Source: Buttiauxella agrestis ATCC 33320 (lineage in GTDB: Bacteria > Pseudomonadota > Gammaproteobacteria > Enterobacterales > Enterobacteriaceae). Taken from it: a DNA stretch of 64,000 nucleotides. A model generated the notes under the pieces. The model was not told where the DNA came from and searched no databases. It was given only the letters and a program-made list of their open reading frames with translations. The translations under genes and the position numbers were made by a program. Position 1 is the stretch's first letter, and every line of letters starts with the position of its first letter. Of this stretch, positions 36,231 to 45,339 are shown in pieces. Where the stretch lies: the NCBI GenBank assembly GCA_024169445.1, contig JALKFA010000001.1:2790001-2854000 (forward strand). The letters are read 5' to 3'.

Positions 36231-37545
36231 CCCGTTAGCGCTGGCGCTCTGGCTTAATGGTAGCCGTCATCCGCAGCATGTGGTGGCGTTTGCCGGGCAG
36301 CAATGCTTCACGCAGAGCGATTTAATTAAAGATGTGCAGCGTATTTATGACTGGCTACAGCGCCAGCCTGGCCAGCGCTGGGCACTCTGTTTTGATAACA
36401 GTTATGACTTTATCGCTGCACTATTAGCGACGCTTCACGCGGGTAAAACACCGGTTTTACCAGGGCATAATCGTGAAGCCCAACTGCGTGAGCTGCAAGA
36501 ACATTTTTGCGGCGTGCTCAGTGATACTCCGCTAAATCTCAGTTGCCCTGTGCTGAACCCGCAAACACTGAATTACTCCGCGTTCCAGCCGTTTGAACCG
36601 GTCCCCGAAGAGGCTGGCGTAGTGTTCTTTACCTCAGGTTCGACGGGGGAACCGGCACAAATCTACAAAACGCTGCGTGCACTGGATGAGGAAATTGCCT
36701 GGCTGGCGGCGCTGTGGGGCGATAGCCTGCGTGATTGTCGCGTAGTGGGGTCGGTGTCGCATCAGCACCTTTATGGTTTCACCTTCCGCGTGATGTTGCC
36801 GATGGCGCTTGGCCTGGCGGGAGATGCTGCGATGATTCACTTCCCGGAACAATTAGCGGCGCGTGCCTCACATCCATTGCTGTTTATCAGTAGCCCAGCA
36901 TTTTTAAAACGGCTGGATATTAACCTTGCCGCACCGCAGTTCAAACGAGTGATTTCCGCTGCCGGGAAACTCGATGATGTTACGGCGCAACAGGCACTGG
37001 CCTGGCTGAAAACGCCAGTATCAGAAATTTACGGCACCACTGAAACCGGTGTGCTGGCGTGGCGTGAACATGTGCAGACTGCTCCGGAATGGCAAGCCTT
37101 TCCGGCGGTGCGGTTTACTCAACAAGACGATGTCTGGCACGTGGAATCACCCTTGATTCATCACCTTCACGGGCAACTCGACGATATTCTGGAATTTACC
37201 TCGCAAGGGCGGTTTCGTTTAATTGGCAGACGTGACCGCGTGGTTAAAATTGAAGAAAAACGTATCTCGCTGAGTGAAGTTGAGCGTCGATTATTGGCTT
37301 TGCCAGGTGTTGAAGAAGCGGTTGTGGTCCCGGTCACTCGAGGGAGTCGCATCGCACTTGGTGCCGTAGTGGTGGCACCCACAGCGCAAGGAGCCTGCAA
37401 GCAACAGTGGCGAGAAGCGCTCAGTGCCTGGCTTGAGCCAATCGCCATTCCGCGTTACTGGCGCATCGTCGAGCGCATCCCGCTCAATAGCCAGAGCAAG
37501 CGCGCGTGGACGCAATTACAGGAGTTATTTGATGAAACCCATTGA
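36223..37545 (+). CDS. apeH: APE aryl-acid AMP ligase / acyl-ACP synthetase
   Basis: The 440-residue adenylating enzyme has the ANL-superfamily phosphate loop FFTSGSTGEPAQIYK near residue 136, the EIYGTTETG motif near 268 and the hinge/core motif GRRDRVVKIEEKRISL near 331. In APE biosynthesis ApeH activates an aryl acid (4-hydroxybenzoate or a coumarate-type acid) and loads it on an ACP as the starter. It is shorter than typical acyl-CoA ligases because of a compact N-terminal domain. It overlaps apeI by 14 bases. Confidence 0.88.
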   Translation: MNSPLALALWLNGSRHPQHVVAFAGQQCFTQSDLIKDVQRIYDWLQRQPGQRWALCFDNSYDFIAALLATLHAGKTPVLPGHNREAQLRELQEHFCGVLSDTPLNLSCPVLNPQTLNYSAFQPFEPVPEEAGVVFFTSGSTGEPAQIYKTLRALDEEIAWLAALWGDSLRDCRVVGSVSHQHLYGFTFRVMLPMALGLAGDAAMIHFPEQLAARASHPLLFISSPAFLKRLDINLAAPQFKRVISAAGKLDDVTAQQALAWLKTPVSEIYGTTETGVLAWREHVQTAPEWQAFPAVRFTQQDDVWHVESPLIHHLHGQLDDILEFTSQGRFRLIGRRDRVVKIEEKRISLSEVERRLLALPGVEEAVVVPVTRGSRIALGAVVVAPTAQGACKQQWREALSAWLEPIAIPRYWRIVERIPLNSQSKRAWTQLQELFDETH

Positions 37546-37882
37546 GTTACAGCGTGCGCAACCCGAAGCGGGCAAACTGTGTTTGCGGCTTGCGGTTCCG
37601 CCAACATTAGGTTGGTTTGCCGGGCATTTCCCCACACAACCGCTGTTACCTGGGGTCGCGCAACTCGATTGGGTGATGGCCTACGGTGCAGAACTTGCGC
37701 CGGATATGCGCTTTAGTGCGATTGATAACGTTAAATTCCAGCGCCCGATTGTTCCGCAAAGCGAACTGGAACTGAATCTGCAATGGGATGCTACGCGTAA
37801 CGTGCTGAGTTTTTCCTACACCTTGTTGACCGAAGATGGCGGCATTCCGGCCAGCAGCGGGAAGATTAAATTATGCCCGTAA
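37532..37882 (+). CDS. apeI: APE hotdog-fold dehydratase 1
   Basis: The 116-residue protein resembles the FabZ/FabA hotdog dehydratases: WFAGHFPTQPLLPGVAQLDW contains the catalytic His in the GHFP motif near residue 33. ApeI is reported to act as one of two dehydratases during polyene extension. The ATG at 37532 lies inside apeH in another frame; an open frame back to 37424 has no family support. It overlaps apeJ by ten bases. Confidence 0.88.
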   Translation: MKPIELQRAQPEAGKLCLRLAVPPTLGWFAGHFPTQPLLPGVAQLDWVMAYGAELAPDMRFSAIDNVKFQRPIVPQSELELNLQWDATRNVLSFSYTLLTEDGGIPASSGKIKLCP

Positions 37883-39567
37883 CACCTGCGGCTTTTCGCC
37901 CCTGTGTGGTGATCCCGTGTTTTAACCACGGCGCGACGATGTCGGCGGTGCTGGCACGCCTGCAACCGTTTGGCCTGCCTTGCATTATTGTCGATGACGG
38001 CAGTGAACAAGCCACCAAACAGCAACTGGCAGAATTAACCGGCGTTACGCTTATCAGTCTTCCCACTAATCAGGGGAAGGGAGAGGCGGTGATTACCGGC
38101 CTGGAAGCGGCGACGCAGGCGGGTTTTACCCACGCAGTCCAGCTTGATGCCGACGGGCAACACTGCATAGAAGATGTGCCACGTTTTTTAGATGAAGCGC
38201 GAGCCCATCCCGAAAGCCTGATTTCCGGCACGCCGGAATACGACGAATCAGTACCAAAATCGCGCCTTTACGGGCGTTATGTCACGCATGTCTGGGTGTG
38301 GATTGAAACATTGTCGCTGTCATTAAAAGACAGTATGTGTGGATTTCGTGTCTATCCGCTGGCGGCCACGCTCGGGATTATTGAGAAACACCGTCCGGGT
38401 AAACGGATGGATTTCGATACCGAAATCATGGTGCGTTTGTATTGGGCGGGAACCGACAGCCGATTTTTGCGTACCAGGGTTATCTATCCAGCGGATGGTG
38501 TGTCGCACTTTGATGCGCTGCACGATAACTTGCGTATCTCCTGGATGCACACTCGGTTGTTTTTTGGCATGTTGCCGCGCATTCCGGCGTTGCTCACGCG
38601 CCGTCGCAAAGCTGCTCACTGGGCACAAATCCCCGAGCGTAAAGGGCTGGCGGGAATGCGTTTAATGCTCAACATTTACCAGCGCTTAGGGCGTCGGGCA
38701 TTCAACGTCTTGCTTTATCCGGTGGTGGCGTGGATGTGGCTGAGCGGAAGCGCGCAGCGTAAAGCCTCACAGCAGTGGCTGGAACGCGTCAGGCAACAGG
38801 CAGAAAGCCAGCAAATAACCTTGCCACAAGGTTTAAATAGCTATCGCCATTTCTTACGTTTCGGGGATGCGATGCTCAATAAGATTGCGGCCTGGCGGGG
38901 TGATATTGTCTGGGGACGTGACATTGAATTTGCACCAAGCAGCCGTGAAGTTTTACAACCACAGGCCGGGCAGGGGAAGCTAATCCTTGCCGCTCATCTC
39001 GGTGACATCGAGGCCAGCCGCGCGCTGGCGCAAGTGGAGGCCGGGCTGATTATTAATGCGCTGGTATTTACTGACCATGCCCAACGTTTTCGTCAGATTA
39101 TTGAAGAAATTGCCCCACAGGCGGCGGTGAACTTGCTCCCTGTCAGCCATATTGGGCCGCAGACAGCAATGTTATTACAAGACAAACTTGACGCTGGTGA
39201 ATGGGTGGCGATTGTGGGTGACCGAATTGCGGTGAACTCGCAGCGCGGCGGGGAACGGCGCATCTGCTGGAGCCAGTTTATGGGCAGCCCCGCGCCATTT
39301 CCACAAGGCCCGTTTATCCTGGCTGCCGCATTACGATGCCCAGTCATTCTTATGATGGTATTGCGTGAGCAGGGCAAGTTGCGTATTCACGCCGAAAACT
39401 TTGCCGATCCGCTGTTGCTACCGCGAACCACACGCTCTCAGTCTCTACAAGACATCATTGATCGCTACGCGCAGCGCCTGGAATTTTACGCACTGCGTTC
39501 GCCACTAGACTGGTTTAATTTTTATGATTTCTGGCAGTTACCGCCAGAAAAGGAGTCCGGATGTTAA
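37873..39567 (+). CDS. apeJ: APE two-domain glycosyltransferase 2 / lipid acyltransferase
   Basis: The 564-residue protein joins two domains. The N-terminal part (about 1-240) is a family-2 glycosyltransferase with VIPCFNHGATMSAVL and the DxD-type LDADGQHCIED. The C-terminal part (about 290-560) is an LpxL/HtrB-type acyltransferase with AAHLGDIEASRALA as its HX4D/E-like site and GDRIAVNSQRGGER downstream. A glycosyl step and an acyl transfer on one polypeptide fits formation of a sugar- or lipid-linked polyene. The fusion is a normal feature of APE clusters rather than a sequencing accident. Confidence 0.85.
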   Translation: MPVTPAAFRPCVVIPCFNHGATMSAVLARLQPFGLPCIIVDDGSEQATKQQLAELTGVTLISLPTNQGKGEAVITGLEAATQAGFTHAVQLDADGQHCIEDVPRFLDEARAHPESLISGTPEYDESVPKSRLYGRYVTHVWVWIETLSLSLKDSMCGFRVYPLAATLGIIEKHRPGKRMDFDTEIMVRLYWAGTDSRFLRTRVIYPADGVSHFDALHDNLRISWMHTRLFFGMLPRIPALLTRRRKAAHWAQIPERKGLAGMRLMLNIYQRLGRRAFNVLLYPVVAWMWLSGSAQRKASQQWLERVRQQAESQQITLPQGLNSYRHFLRFGDAMLNKIAAWRGDIVWGRDIEFAPSSREVLQPQAGQGKLILAAHLGDIEASRALAQVEAGLIINALVFTDHAQRFRQIIEEIAPQAAVNLLPVSHIGPQTAMLLQDKLDAGEWVAIVGDRIAVNSQRGGERRICWSQFMGSPAPFPQGPFILAAALRCPVILMMVLREQGKLRIHAENFADPLLLPRTTRSQSLQDIIDRYAQRLEFYALRSPLDWFNFYDFWQLPPEKESGC

Positions 39568-39986
39568 ATGACCCACGTTTCTCTGTGGAGATCAGCATCA
39601 AAGTCCCATTCCATGATGTCGATGCAATGGGTGTGGTGTGGCACGGTAACTATTTCCGTTACTTTGAAGTGGCGCGTGAGGCGTTGCTTGGCCAATTTTC
39701 TTATGGCTATCGGGCGATGCAAGAGTCCGGTTACGTTTGGCCAGTGGTCGACACCCGCGTCAAATACCGTGATGTGGTGAAATTTGAACAGCAGATTTTG
39801 GTCCGCGCTACGGTACTGGAATACGAAAACCGTCTGAAAATCGGCTATGAAATTGTCGATGCGCAAAGTGGCAAACGCACCACCACGGGTTACACCATTC
39901 AGGTTGCTGTTTCGGCAACCAGCGGAGAGCTGTGTTTTGTTTCCCCTCCAGTACTTTTTGAACGTATGGGTTTGAGTCATGAATAA
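39561..39986 (+). CDS. apeK: APE hotdog thioesterase
   Basis: This 141-residue protein belongs to the 4HBT/YbgC-type thioesterases. The catalytic Asp motif DVDAMGVVWHGNYFRYFEVA is near residues 15-34 and matches the family closely. ApeK probably releases mis-primed or finished chains from the ACP. It overlaps apeJ by seven bases and apeL by eight, so the genes are probably translationally coupled. Confidence 0.87.
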   Translation: MLNDPRFSVEISIKVPFHDVDAMGVVWHGNYFRYFEVAREALLGQFSYGYRAMQESGYVWPVVDTRVKYRDVVKFEQQILVRATVLEYENRLKIGYEIVDAQSGKRTTTGYTIQVAVSATSGELCFVSPPVLFERMGLSHE

Positions 39987-40584
39987 GATTTTTTTAATGG
40001 CCTTGCTGCTTATCAGCTTTACGGTGAGCGCCATCACACTTGATGATGTGCAGCGCAGTTTTGCCTCGCAGCCGGTGGTTCGGGCTAAATTCCAACAAGA
40101 ACGGCAAATTAGCGGCATGGCGCAACCGCTCCATTCCAGCGGTGAAGTGTTGATCGCCAAAAGCAAAGGCTTGTGGTGGCAACAACAGCATCCTTTCCCG
40201 ATGACGCTGGTGCTGGATGACAGCCATATGGCACAAAAGATGGGCACTCAGCCACCGCAAATCATCACCGCTGACAGCAACCCGCAAATGTTCCAGTTCA
40301 ACCATTTGTTGCGTGCGCTATTCCAGGCTGATCGCAAAGTGCTCGATGAGAACTTTTCCAGCGTCTTTACCGACCAGGGCAAAGGCCAATGGCAGCTGGT
40401 ATTAACGCCGACAACAACGCCGCTCGATAAGCTGTTTAGCACCATTACTTTGCAGGGCGATAAGTATCTGAAGCGCATTGCGTTGAACGATTTGCAGGGC
40501 GATTTCACTGAAATCATCTTTAGTAACCACCGACCAGAACCGCGAAAACTCACGAATGAAGAGCAGCAGCGCTTCGCTTTCTGA
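39979..40584 (+). CDS. apeL: APE LolA-like periplasmic carrier
   Basis: The 201-residue protein has a Sec signal (about 1-19, ending TVSAI) and a LolA-type outer-membrane lipoprotein carrier domain, with SKGLWWQQQHPFPMTLV and FSNHRPEPRKL. In APE systems it probably shuttles the hydrophobic polyene-lipid from the MMPL exporter across the periplasm. Its last 29 bases overlap the apeM start in another frame. Confidence 0.86.
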   Translation: MNKIFLMALLLISFTVSAITLDDVQRSFASQPVVRAKFQQERQISGMAQPLHSSGEVLIAKSKGLWWQQQHPFPMTLVLDDSHMAQKMGTQPPQIITADSNPQMFQFNHLLRALFQADRKVLDENFSSVFTDQGKGQWQLVLTPTTTPLDKLFSTITLQGDKYLKRIALNDLQGDFTEIIFSNHRPEPRKLTNEEQQRFAF

Positions 40585-42886
40585 CGTGTATCGTCGCCTG
40601 GCGTGGGGCTGGCTGGCGGTAGTCACCTTGCTGGTGGTGTTGCTTGCACTCTTGCTCCCCAGGGCGCGGCTCGACAGCAGCGTATTGTCGCTGCTGCCTG
40701 CCAGCAGCCTTGGGAAAGTCCCGCCGCAAATTGAGAACGGTTTTCTGCAACGTCTGGACAAACAGATGATGTGGATGGTCAGCCCCGGTAACCAACCGGA
40801 TGCCGCTGCCGCGCAGTGGTGGCAAACACAACTGCAACAGCAACCGTTCCTGCAAAATGTGCAGGGGCCGATGGAGGCTAAAAGCCAGCAGGAGTGGGGG
40901 AAATTCTACTTCGAAAACCGCAATGGCCTACTGGATAACCAGACCCGCGTCCGTTTGCAAAATGGCGGTGAAGCGCAGGCGCAGTGGGTGTTATCGCAAC
41001 TTTACTCGGCGTTTTCCGGCGTCAGCGGTAAAGAGCTGACTAACGATCCGCTGATGCTGGTGCGCGGTTCGCAACTGGCGCTGCAACAAACTGCCAGCCA
41101 AATGCGCCTGCAAAACGGCTGGCTGGTGGCGCGTGATAAACAAGGGCGCTACTGGTATTTGCTGCATGGCGAACTCAAGGGTTCCTCGTTTGATATGCAG
41201 CAAGGGCGTGTGGCAGTTGAACAACTGCGGGCTTTACAACAAAAGCTGAAATCACAATTCCCGGATGCACAGGTGATGTCGCGCGGCACCTTATTCTACA
41301 GTGATTACGCCAGCCAGCAGGCTAAGCATGATGTTTCAACGCTGGGTCTGGCAACGGTGATTGGCGTACTGCTGCTGGTGTTACTGGTGTTTCGTTCGCT
41401 GCGCCCATTACTGTTATGCGCCACGTCAGTTGCCATTGGTGCGCTGGCGGGTACGGCAATTACGCTGCTCTGCTTTGGCGAATTGCACCTGATGACGTTG
41501 GTGATGAGCATGAGCATCGTTGGTGTTTCGGCAGATTACACGCTCTATTACCTGACAGAACGTATGGTGCACGGCGCGCAAAATTCGCCGATCGCCAGTT
41601 TACGCAAAGTGCTTCCCGCGCTATTGCTGGCGCTGGCGACGACGGCGATCGCTTATCTCATTATGATCCTCGCGCCATTCCCTGGCATTCGTCAGCTTGC
41701 AGTGTTCGCCGCCAGTGGGTTAATCGCCTCTTGTCTGACGGTGGTGTGCTGGTATCCGTTTGCGGTGCGCGGTTTGCCCGTCAGACCGGTGCCTTGTAGC
41801 AGGTTGCTTAACGGTTGGTTGAATGCGTGGCAAAACAATAAAGCGGTGCGTTTTGGCATACCACTGGCGTTGCTGTTCATTAGCCTCGCCGGAATAGTTT
41901 CATTAAAAATTAACGATGACATTGCCAGCTTCCAGGCGTTGCCGCAGGATCTGGTGCGTGAAGAACAGGCGATTACCGCGCTGACCGGGCAGGGCATGGA
42001 TCAAAAATGGTTTGTGGTTTATGGCGATACAGCCGAACAAACCTTGCAGCGCCTCGAAAAGCTGGCCCCAGTCCTGGCAAGCGCGCAAAAGAATAAACTT
42101 ATCGACAGTTATCGACTGATCCCGCTCGCCTCGCTTGAACAGCAACAGGCGGATTTGCGATTGCTGCGCGAAGCCGCGCCGGTTTTACAAAAACGCCTCG
42201 CCGAAAGCGGGATTACCGTCAGTGCGCCCAATCTGCAACAAATGGCGGTGACGCCTGAACTCTGGCAAAAAAGTGTTATTAGCAGTGGCTGGCGCTTGTT
42301 GTGGCTCACATTGCCGGACGGTAAAAGTGGCGCGCTGGTGCCGGTCAGTGGGGTTCGTGATAGCGCGGCACTGGCGGGGTTGGCGGCAAAACTGCCGGGC
42401 GTCAGTTGGGTTGACAGAAAAGTGATGTTCAATGAATTGTTCAGCCATTTCCGCAGTTTATTAGCGGGGCTGTTGGCTGCCGCAGTGGCCGCGATTGCGT
42501 TGAGTTATGTGCTGCGTCTCGGCGTAAAACGTGGCCTGCTGAGTGTGGTGCCTTCGCTGTTATCACTCGGCGGTGGCCTTGCTGCTCTGGCGTTTAGCGG
42601 CCACGCACTGAATCTGTTTTCGTTGCTGGCGTTGGTGCTGGTTCTGGGCATCGGCATCAATTACACCCTGTTCTTTAGTAATCCGCGTGGGACTGCGCTT
42701 ACGTCGTTGCTCGCCATCAGCGTGGCCTTGCTGACCACACTTTTCACCTTAGGAATGCTGGTGTTTAGCCAGACACAAGCCATTGCCAGTTTCGGTATTG
42801 TGTTGAGCTGCGGGATCTTCTGCGCATTTTTAACCGCACCACTAGCCTTGCCCCCATCCACCCAGGGAAAGGGAAAGAGAGAATAA
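40556..42886 (+). CDS. apeM: APE MMPL-type exporter
   Basis: The 776-residue RND-superfamily protein resembles MMPL lipid exporters. It has an N-terminal membrane helix, then two sets of membrane segments separated by large periplasmic domains. LRPLLLCATSVAIGALAGTA and VSADYTLYYLTERM (first half) and LVLGIGINYTLFFSNPRG (second half) carry the usual helix-4/5/6 landmarks. It likely moves the polyene product out of the inner membrane, handing it to ApeL. The gene ends exactly at the A of the apeN ATG. Confidence 0.87.
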   Translation: MKSSSASLSDVYRRLAWGWLAVVTLLVVLLALLLPRARLDSSVLSLLPASSLGKVPPQIENGFLQRLDKQMMWMVSPGNQPDAAAAQWWQTQLQQQPFLQNVQGPMEAKSQQEWGKFYFENRNGLLDNQTRVRLQNGGEAQAQWVLSQLYSAFSGVSGKELTNDPLMLVRGSQLALQQTASQMRLQNGWLVARDKQGRYWYLLHGELKGSSFDMQQGRVAVEQLRALQQKLKSQFPDAQVMSRGTLFYSDYASQQAKHDVSTLGLATVIGVLLLVLLVFRSLRPLLLCATSVAIGALAGTAITLLCFGELHLMTLVMSMSIVGVSADYTLYYLTERMVHGAQNSPIASLRKVLPALLLALATTAIAYLIMILAPFPGIRQLAVFAASGLIASCLTVVCWYPFAVRGLPVRPVPCSRLLNGWLNAWQNNKAVRFGIPLALLFISLAGIVSLKINDDIASFQALPQDLVREEQAITALTGQGMDQKWFVVYGDTAEQTLQRLEKLAPVLASAQKNKLIDSYRLIPLASLEQQQADLRLLREAAPVLQKRLAESGITVSAPNLQQMAVTPELWQKSVISSGWRLLWLTLPDGKSGALVPVSGVRDSAALAGLAAKLPGVSWVDRKVMFNELFSHFRSLLAGLLAAAVAAIALSYVLRLGVKRGLLSVVPSLLSLGGGLAALAFSGHALNLFSLLALVLVLGIGINYTLFFSNPRGTALTSLLAISVALLTTLFTLGMLVFSQTQAIASFGIVLSCGIFCAFLTAPLALPPSTQGKGKRE

Positions 42887-43461
42887 TGAAAAAATTACCG
42901 ATATTGGCCTTACTGTTGGGCACATTTTTACTTAGCGCGTGCAGCACGCCAAAACCTGATAACTCCCGTCCGCAAGCCTGGTTAAAACCGGGCACCCTGG
43001 TGACGCTACCCGCGCCGGGGATTTCGCCGTCAATCACCGAACAACAGCTGCTGAGCGCCCAGGTCAAAGGTAAAACGCAGTCGCTGATGGTGCTGCTGAA
43101 TGCCGACCAGCAAAAAGTGATGCTGGCAGGTTTATCACCTTTAGGGATCCGTTTATTCCGCCTGACCTACGATCAAACAGGGGTTAAAACCGAGCAGTCG
43201 ATTACGTTGCCGGAATTACCGCCAGCCAGCCAGGTGCTTGCCGATATTATGTTGAGCTACTGGCCGATAAGCGCCTGGCAGCCGCAACTCCCTGCGGGGT
43301 GGACGCTAAAAGATATCGATTCACGACGTGAATTACGTGACGACCAGGGTGAAATCATCGAAACGATCGATTACCTGACCCGTGACGGAAACCGCCAGCC
43401 AGTCAGCGTGCGTCACCATCGTTTCGGTTATGTCATCAGCATTCAGCACCTGGAAAACTAA
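42886..43461 (+). CDS. apeN: APE-associated lipoprotein (DUF3261)
   Basis: The 191-residue product has a lipoprotein signal ending LLSAC (Cys near residue 19) followed by STPKPDNS, and a mature beta-rich domain with no recognisable catalytic motif. DUF3261 lipoproteins are found beside the LolA-like and exporter genes of APE clusters. It could receive the polyene-lipid at the outer membrane as LolB does for lipoproteins; that is an analogy only. Confidence 0.83.
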   Translation: MKKLPILALLLGTFLLSACSTPKPDNSRPQAWLKPGTLVTLPAPGISPSITEQQLLSAQVKGKTQSLMVLLNADQQKVMLAGLSPLGIRLFRLTYDQTGVKTEQSITLPELPPASQVLADIMLSYWPISAWQPQLPAGWTLKDIDSRRELRDDQGEIIETIDYLTRDGNRQPVSVRHHRFGYVISIQHLEN

Positions 43462-43463
43462 TC

Positions 43464-44636
43464 ATGATTACTTTAACGGCTGCCGGAATGGTCAATGCGT
43501 TAGGCAATAACCTTGCCGAAATCGCCGAAAATTTGCAGGCTAACACTGCACCTGGCATGGTGCCGGATACCGACGGTTGGTTGCAGCAAGGCGAATGTTG
43601 GGTCGGGCGTGTTACCGGCGAGTTACCGGAAATCCCGCCAGACATGGTGCAATACCACAGCCGTAACAACCGCTTGTTGCTGGCGGCACTGGCGCAAATT
43701 CGCCCACAGGTAGATGAAGCGATTGTGTGTTACGGCAACGAACGTGTGGCGGTAGTGCTGGGGACCAGTACGTCCGGGCTGGATGAAGGTGACCGCATGG
43801 TGAGCGGCACTCATGCGGGCAAACCGCCTGCGTCTTATCGTTATGGTCAGCAAGAACTTGGCGATCCTTCGCGTTTTCTCAGTGATTATCTGCAACTGTT
43901 TGGCCCAGCGTTGACGGTTTCAACCGCCTGTTCTTCAAGCGCGCGTGCCATTATTACCGGCCAACGGCTGATTGAATCCGGCATGGTCGATGCGGCGATT
44001 GTCGGCGGGGCAGATACCCTCAGCCGCATGCCGGTTAACGGCTTTAACAGCCTGGAATCGTTGAGCAGCAGGCGCTGTAAACCTTTTAGTGCTGCACGCA
44101 ACGGCATCACTATCGGTGAGGCCGGAGCGCTGATTTTGCTGACCAAAGAACCGGGCAAAGTACAACTGCTGGGCGTGGGCGAATCGTCAGATGCCTGGCA
44201 TATGTCGGCTCCACATCCGGAAGGCGTGGGCGCGATTCGCGCCATAGAAATGGCGCTGCGTGAGGCTGAACTCACGGCACAAGACATTGGCTATATTAAT
44301 ATGCACGGCACCGCCACGCGTCTTAATGACGAAATCGAAGCCAAAGTGGTGAATCAACTGTTCGGCGAAAGCGTTCCTTGCAGCTCGACAAAACATCTGA
44401 CCGGCCACACGTTAGGTGCGGCTGGAGCCTGTGAAGCGGTGCTCTGCTATTTACTGTTATCGCAAGGGCTGAGGCTGCCAGCACAGGACTTCACTGATGC
44501 GCATCAAGACCTCACCCTTGCGCCTTGTGGTTTACTCAGCGCACCTCAGCCATTTACCAAACCAATAATGTTGTCGAACTCATTTGCTTTTGGCGGTAAC
44601 AATGCCAGCCTGATTTTTGGAGTATCTCATGACTGA
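43464..44636 (+). CDS. apeO: APE beta-ketoacyl-ACP synthase 1
   Basis: The 390-residue FabF/FabB-type ketosynthase has the full catalytic set: Cys 156 in VSTACSSSARAI, His 281 in NMHGTATRLND, Lys 310 and His 315 in SSTKHLTGHTLGA. In APE systems it pairs with the chain length factor to extend the polyene with malonyl units. It begins two bases after apeN and overlaps apeP by eight bases. Confidence 0.91.
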   Translation: MITLTAAGMVNALGNNLAEIAENLQANTAPGMVPDTDGWLQQGECWVGRVTGELPEIPPDMVQYHSRNNRLLLAALAQIRPQVDEAIVCYGNERVAVVLGTSTSGLDEGDRMVSGTHAGKPPASYRYGQQELGDPSRFLSDYLQLFGPALTVSTACSSSARAIITGQRLIESGMVDAAIVGGADTLSRMPVNGFNSLESLSSRRCKPFSAARNGITIGEAGALILLTKEPGKVQLLGVGESSDAWHMSAPHPEGVGAIRAIEMALREAELTAQDIGYINMHGTATRLNDEIEAKVVNQLFGESVPCSSTKHLTGHTLGAAGACEAVLCYLLLSQGLRLPAQDFTDAHQDLTLAPCGLLSAPQPFTKPIMLSNSFAFGGNNASLIFGVSHD

Positions 44637-45087
44637 TTTTCTTGCCCCGCACCACTATTTGCCGCACGAAGCACCCATGTGCCTGCTGGAGTCGGTAGTG
44701 GCGGTGGAACAAGAAAGTGCCCATTGTCGGGTCACGGTCAGCCACCATGGGGTACTGGCACCGTTTCTCGATGCGCAGGGGAATTTACCTGGCTGGTTTG
44801 CCATCGAGCTTATCGCGCAGACGGTAGGGGTGTGGTCTGGCTGGCACGCCATGAATAACGGCGAAGAAGCCAGCCGTGTTGGGATGCTGCTGGGGGGGCG
44901 AGGGTTGCGCTGCCCAGCCGGGTATCTTGCGCAAGGTTTGCAGTTGGAATGTCATGTCACGTTACTAATGCGTGATGAAAAAATTGGTAGTTTTGAAGGA
45001 CAAATTCTCGCGGACGGTAACGTACTGGCGAGCGGGCGGGTCAATACCTATCAGCCTGATAATAATGAATTAGAGAAGTTTTTTTAA
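44629..45087 (+). CDS. apeP: APE hotdog-fold dehydratase 2
   Basis: The 152-residue protein is a hotdog dehydratase of the 3-hydroxyacyl-ACP type found with KS and KR genes in APE clusters. LPHEAPMCLLESVVAVEQ gives the N-terminal PHREPM-like catalytic His region, and FAIELIAQTVGVWSGW is the helix motif. The ATG at 44629 overlaps apeO by eight bases with GGAG upstream; the frame's TTG at 44617 is not needed. A 252-bp repeat-filled gap follows, the only long break in the operon. Confidence 0.87.
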   Translation: MTDFLAPHHYLPHEAPMCLLESVVAVEQESAHCRVTVSHHGVLAPFLDAQGNLPGWFAIELIAQTVGVWSGWHAMNNGEEASRVGMLLGGRGLRCPAGYLAQGLQLECHVTLLMRDEKIGSFEGQILADGNVLASGRVNTYQPDNNELEKFF

Positions 45088-45099
45088 AGGAGTTTTTTT

Positions 45100-45174
45100 G
45101 TAGGTCGGGCAAGCGCAGCGCACCCGACAACGCGGATGAAAATGGTGGATGACGCTGACGCTTATCCACCCTAC
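45100..45174. repeat. REP-like repeat inside the APE cluster
   Basis: GTAGGTCGGGCAAGCGCAGC at the left and ...GACGCTTATCCACCCTAC at the right form two inverted REP-like halves, the same family as the other copies in the window. It lies directly after apeP. Confidence 0.72.
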
Positions 45175-45194
45175 GAAACTTATAATAATGAGTC

Positions 45195-45319
45195 ATACCC
45201 AAAATAATTCGAGTTGCATCGCGGCGGCAAGAGAACAAGTCCCGATGAGCTTACATAAGTAAGTGATTCGGGCGAGTGAGCGCAGGCAACAAAGAGGCAG
45301 CTTGAAGTATGACGGGTAT
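45195..45319. repeat. 125-bp YPAL-like palindromic repeat
   Basis: The ends are imperfect inverted copies: ATACCCAAAATAATTCGAGT at 45195-45214 and, read from the right, ATACCCGTCATACTTCAAGC. The centre CCCGATGAGCTTAC/GTAAGTGATTCGGG is a second stem. This type of palindrome is widespread in enterobacteria; it resembles elements described in Yersinia as YPAL, by memory only. It ends 20 bp before apeQ. Confidence 0.7.
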
Positions 45320-45339
45320 TTTAATGGGATAGCAGCAAG

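Noticed and set aside
37873-39567. apeJ as an accidental fusion of two genes
   Set aside because: The glycosyltransferase-acyltransferase architecture is regular in aryl polyene clusters.
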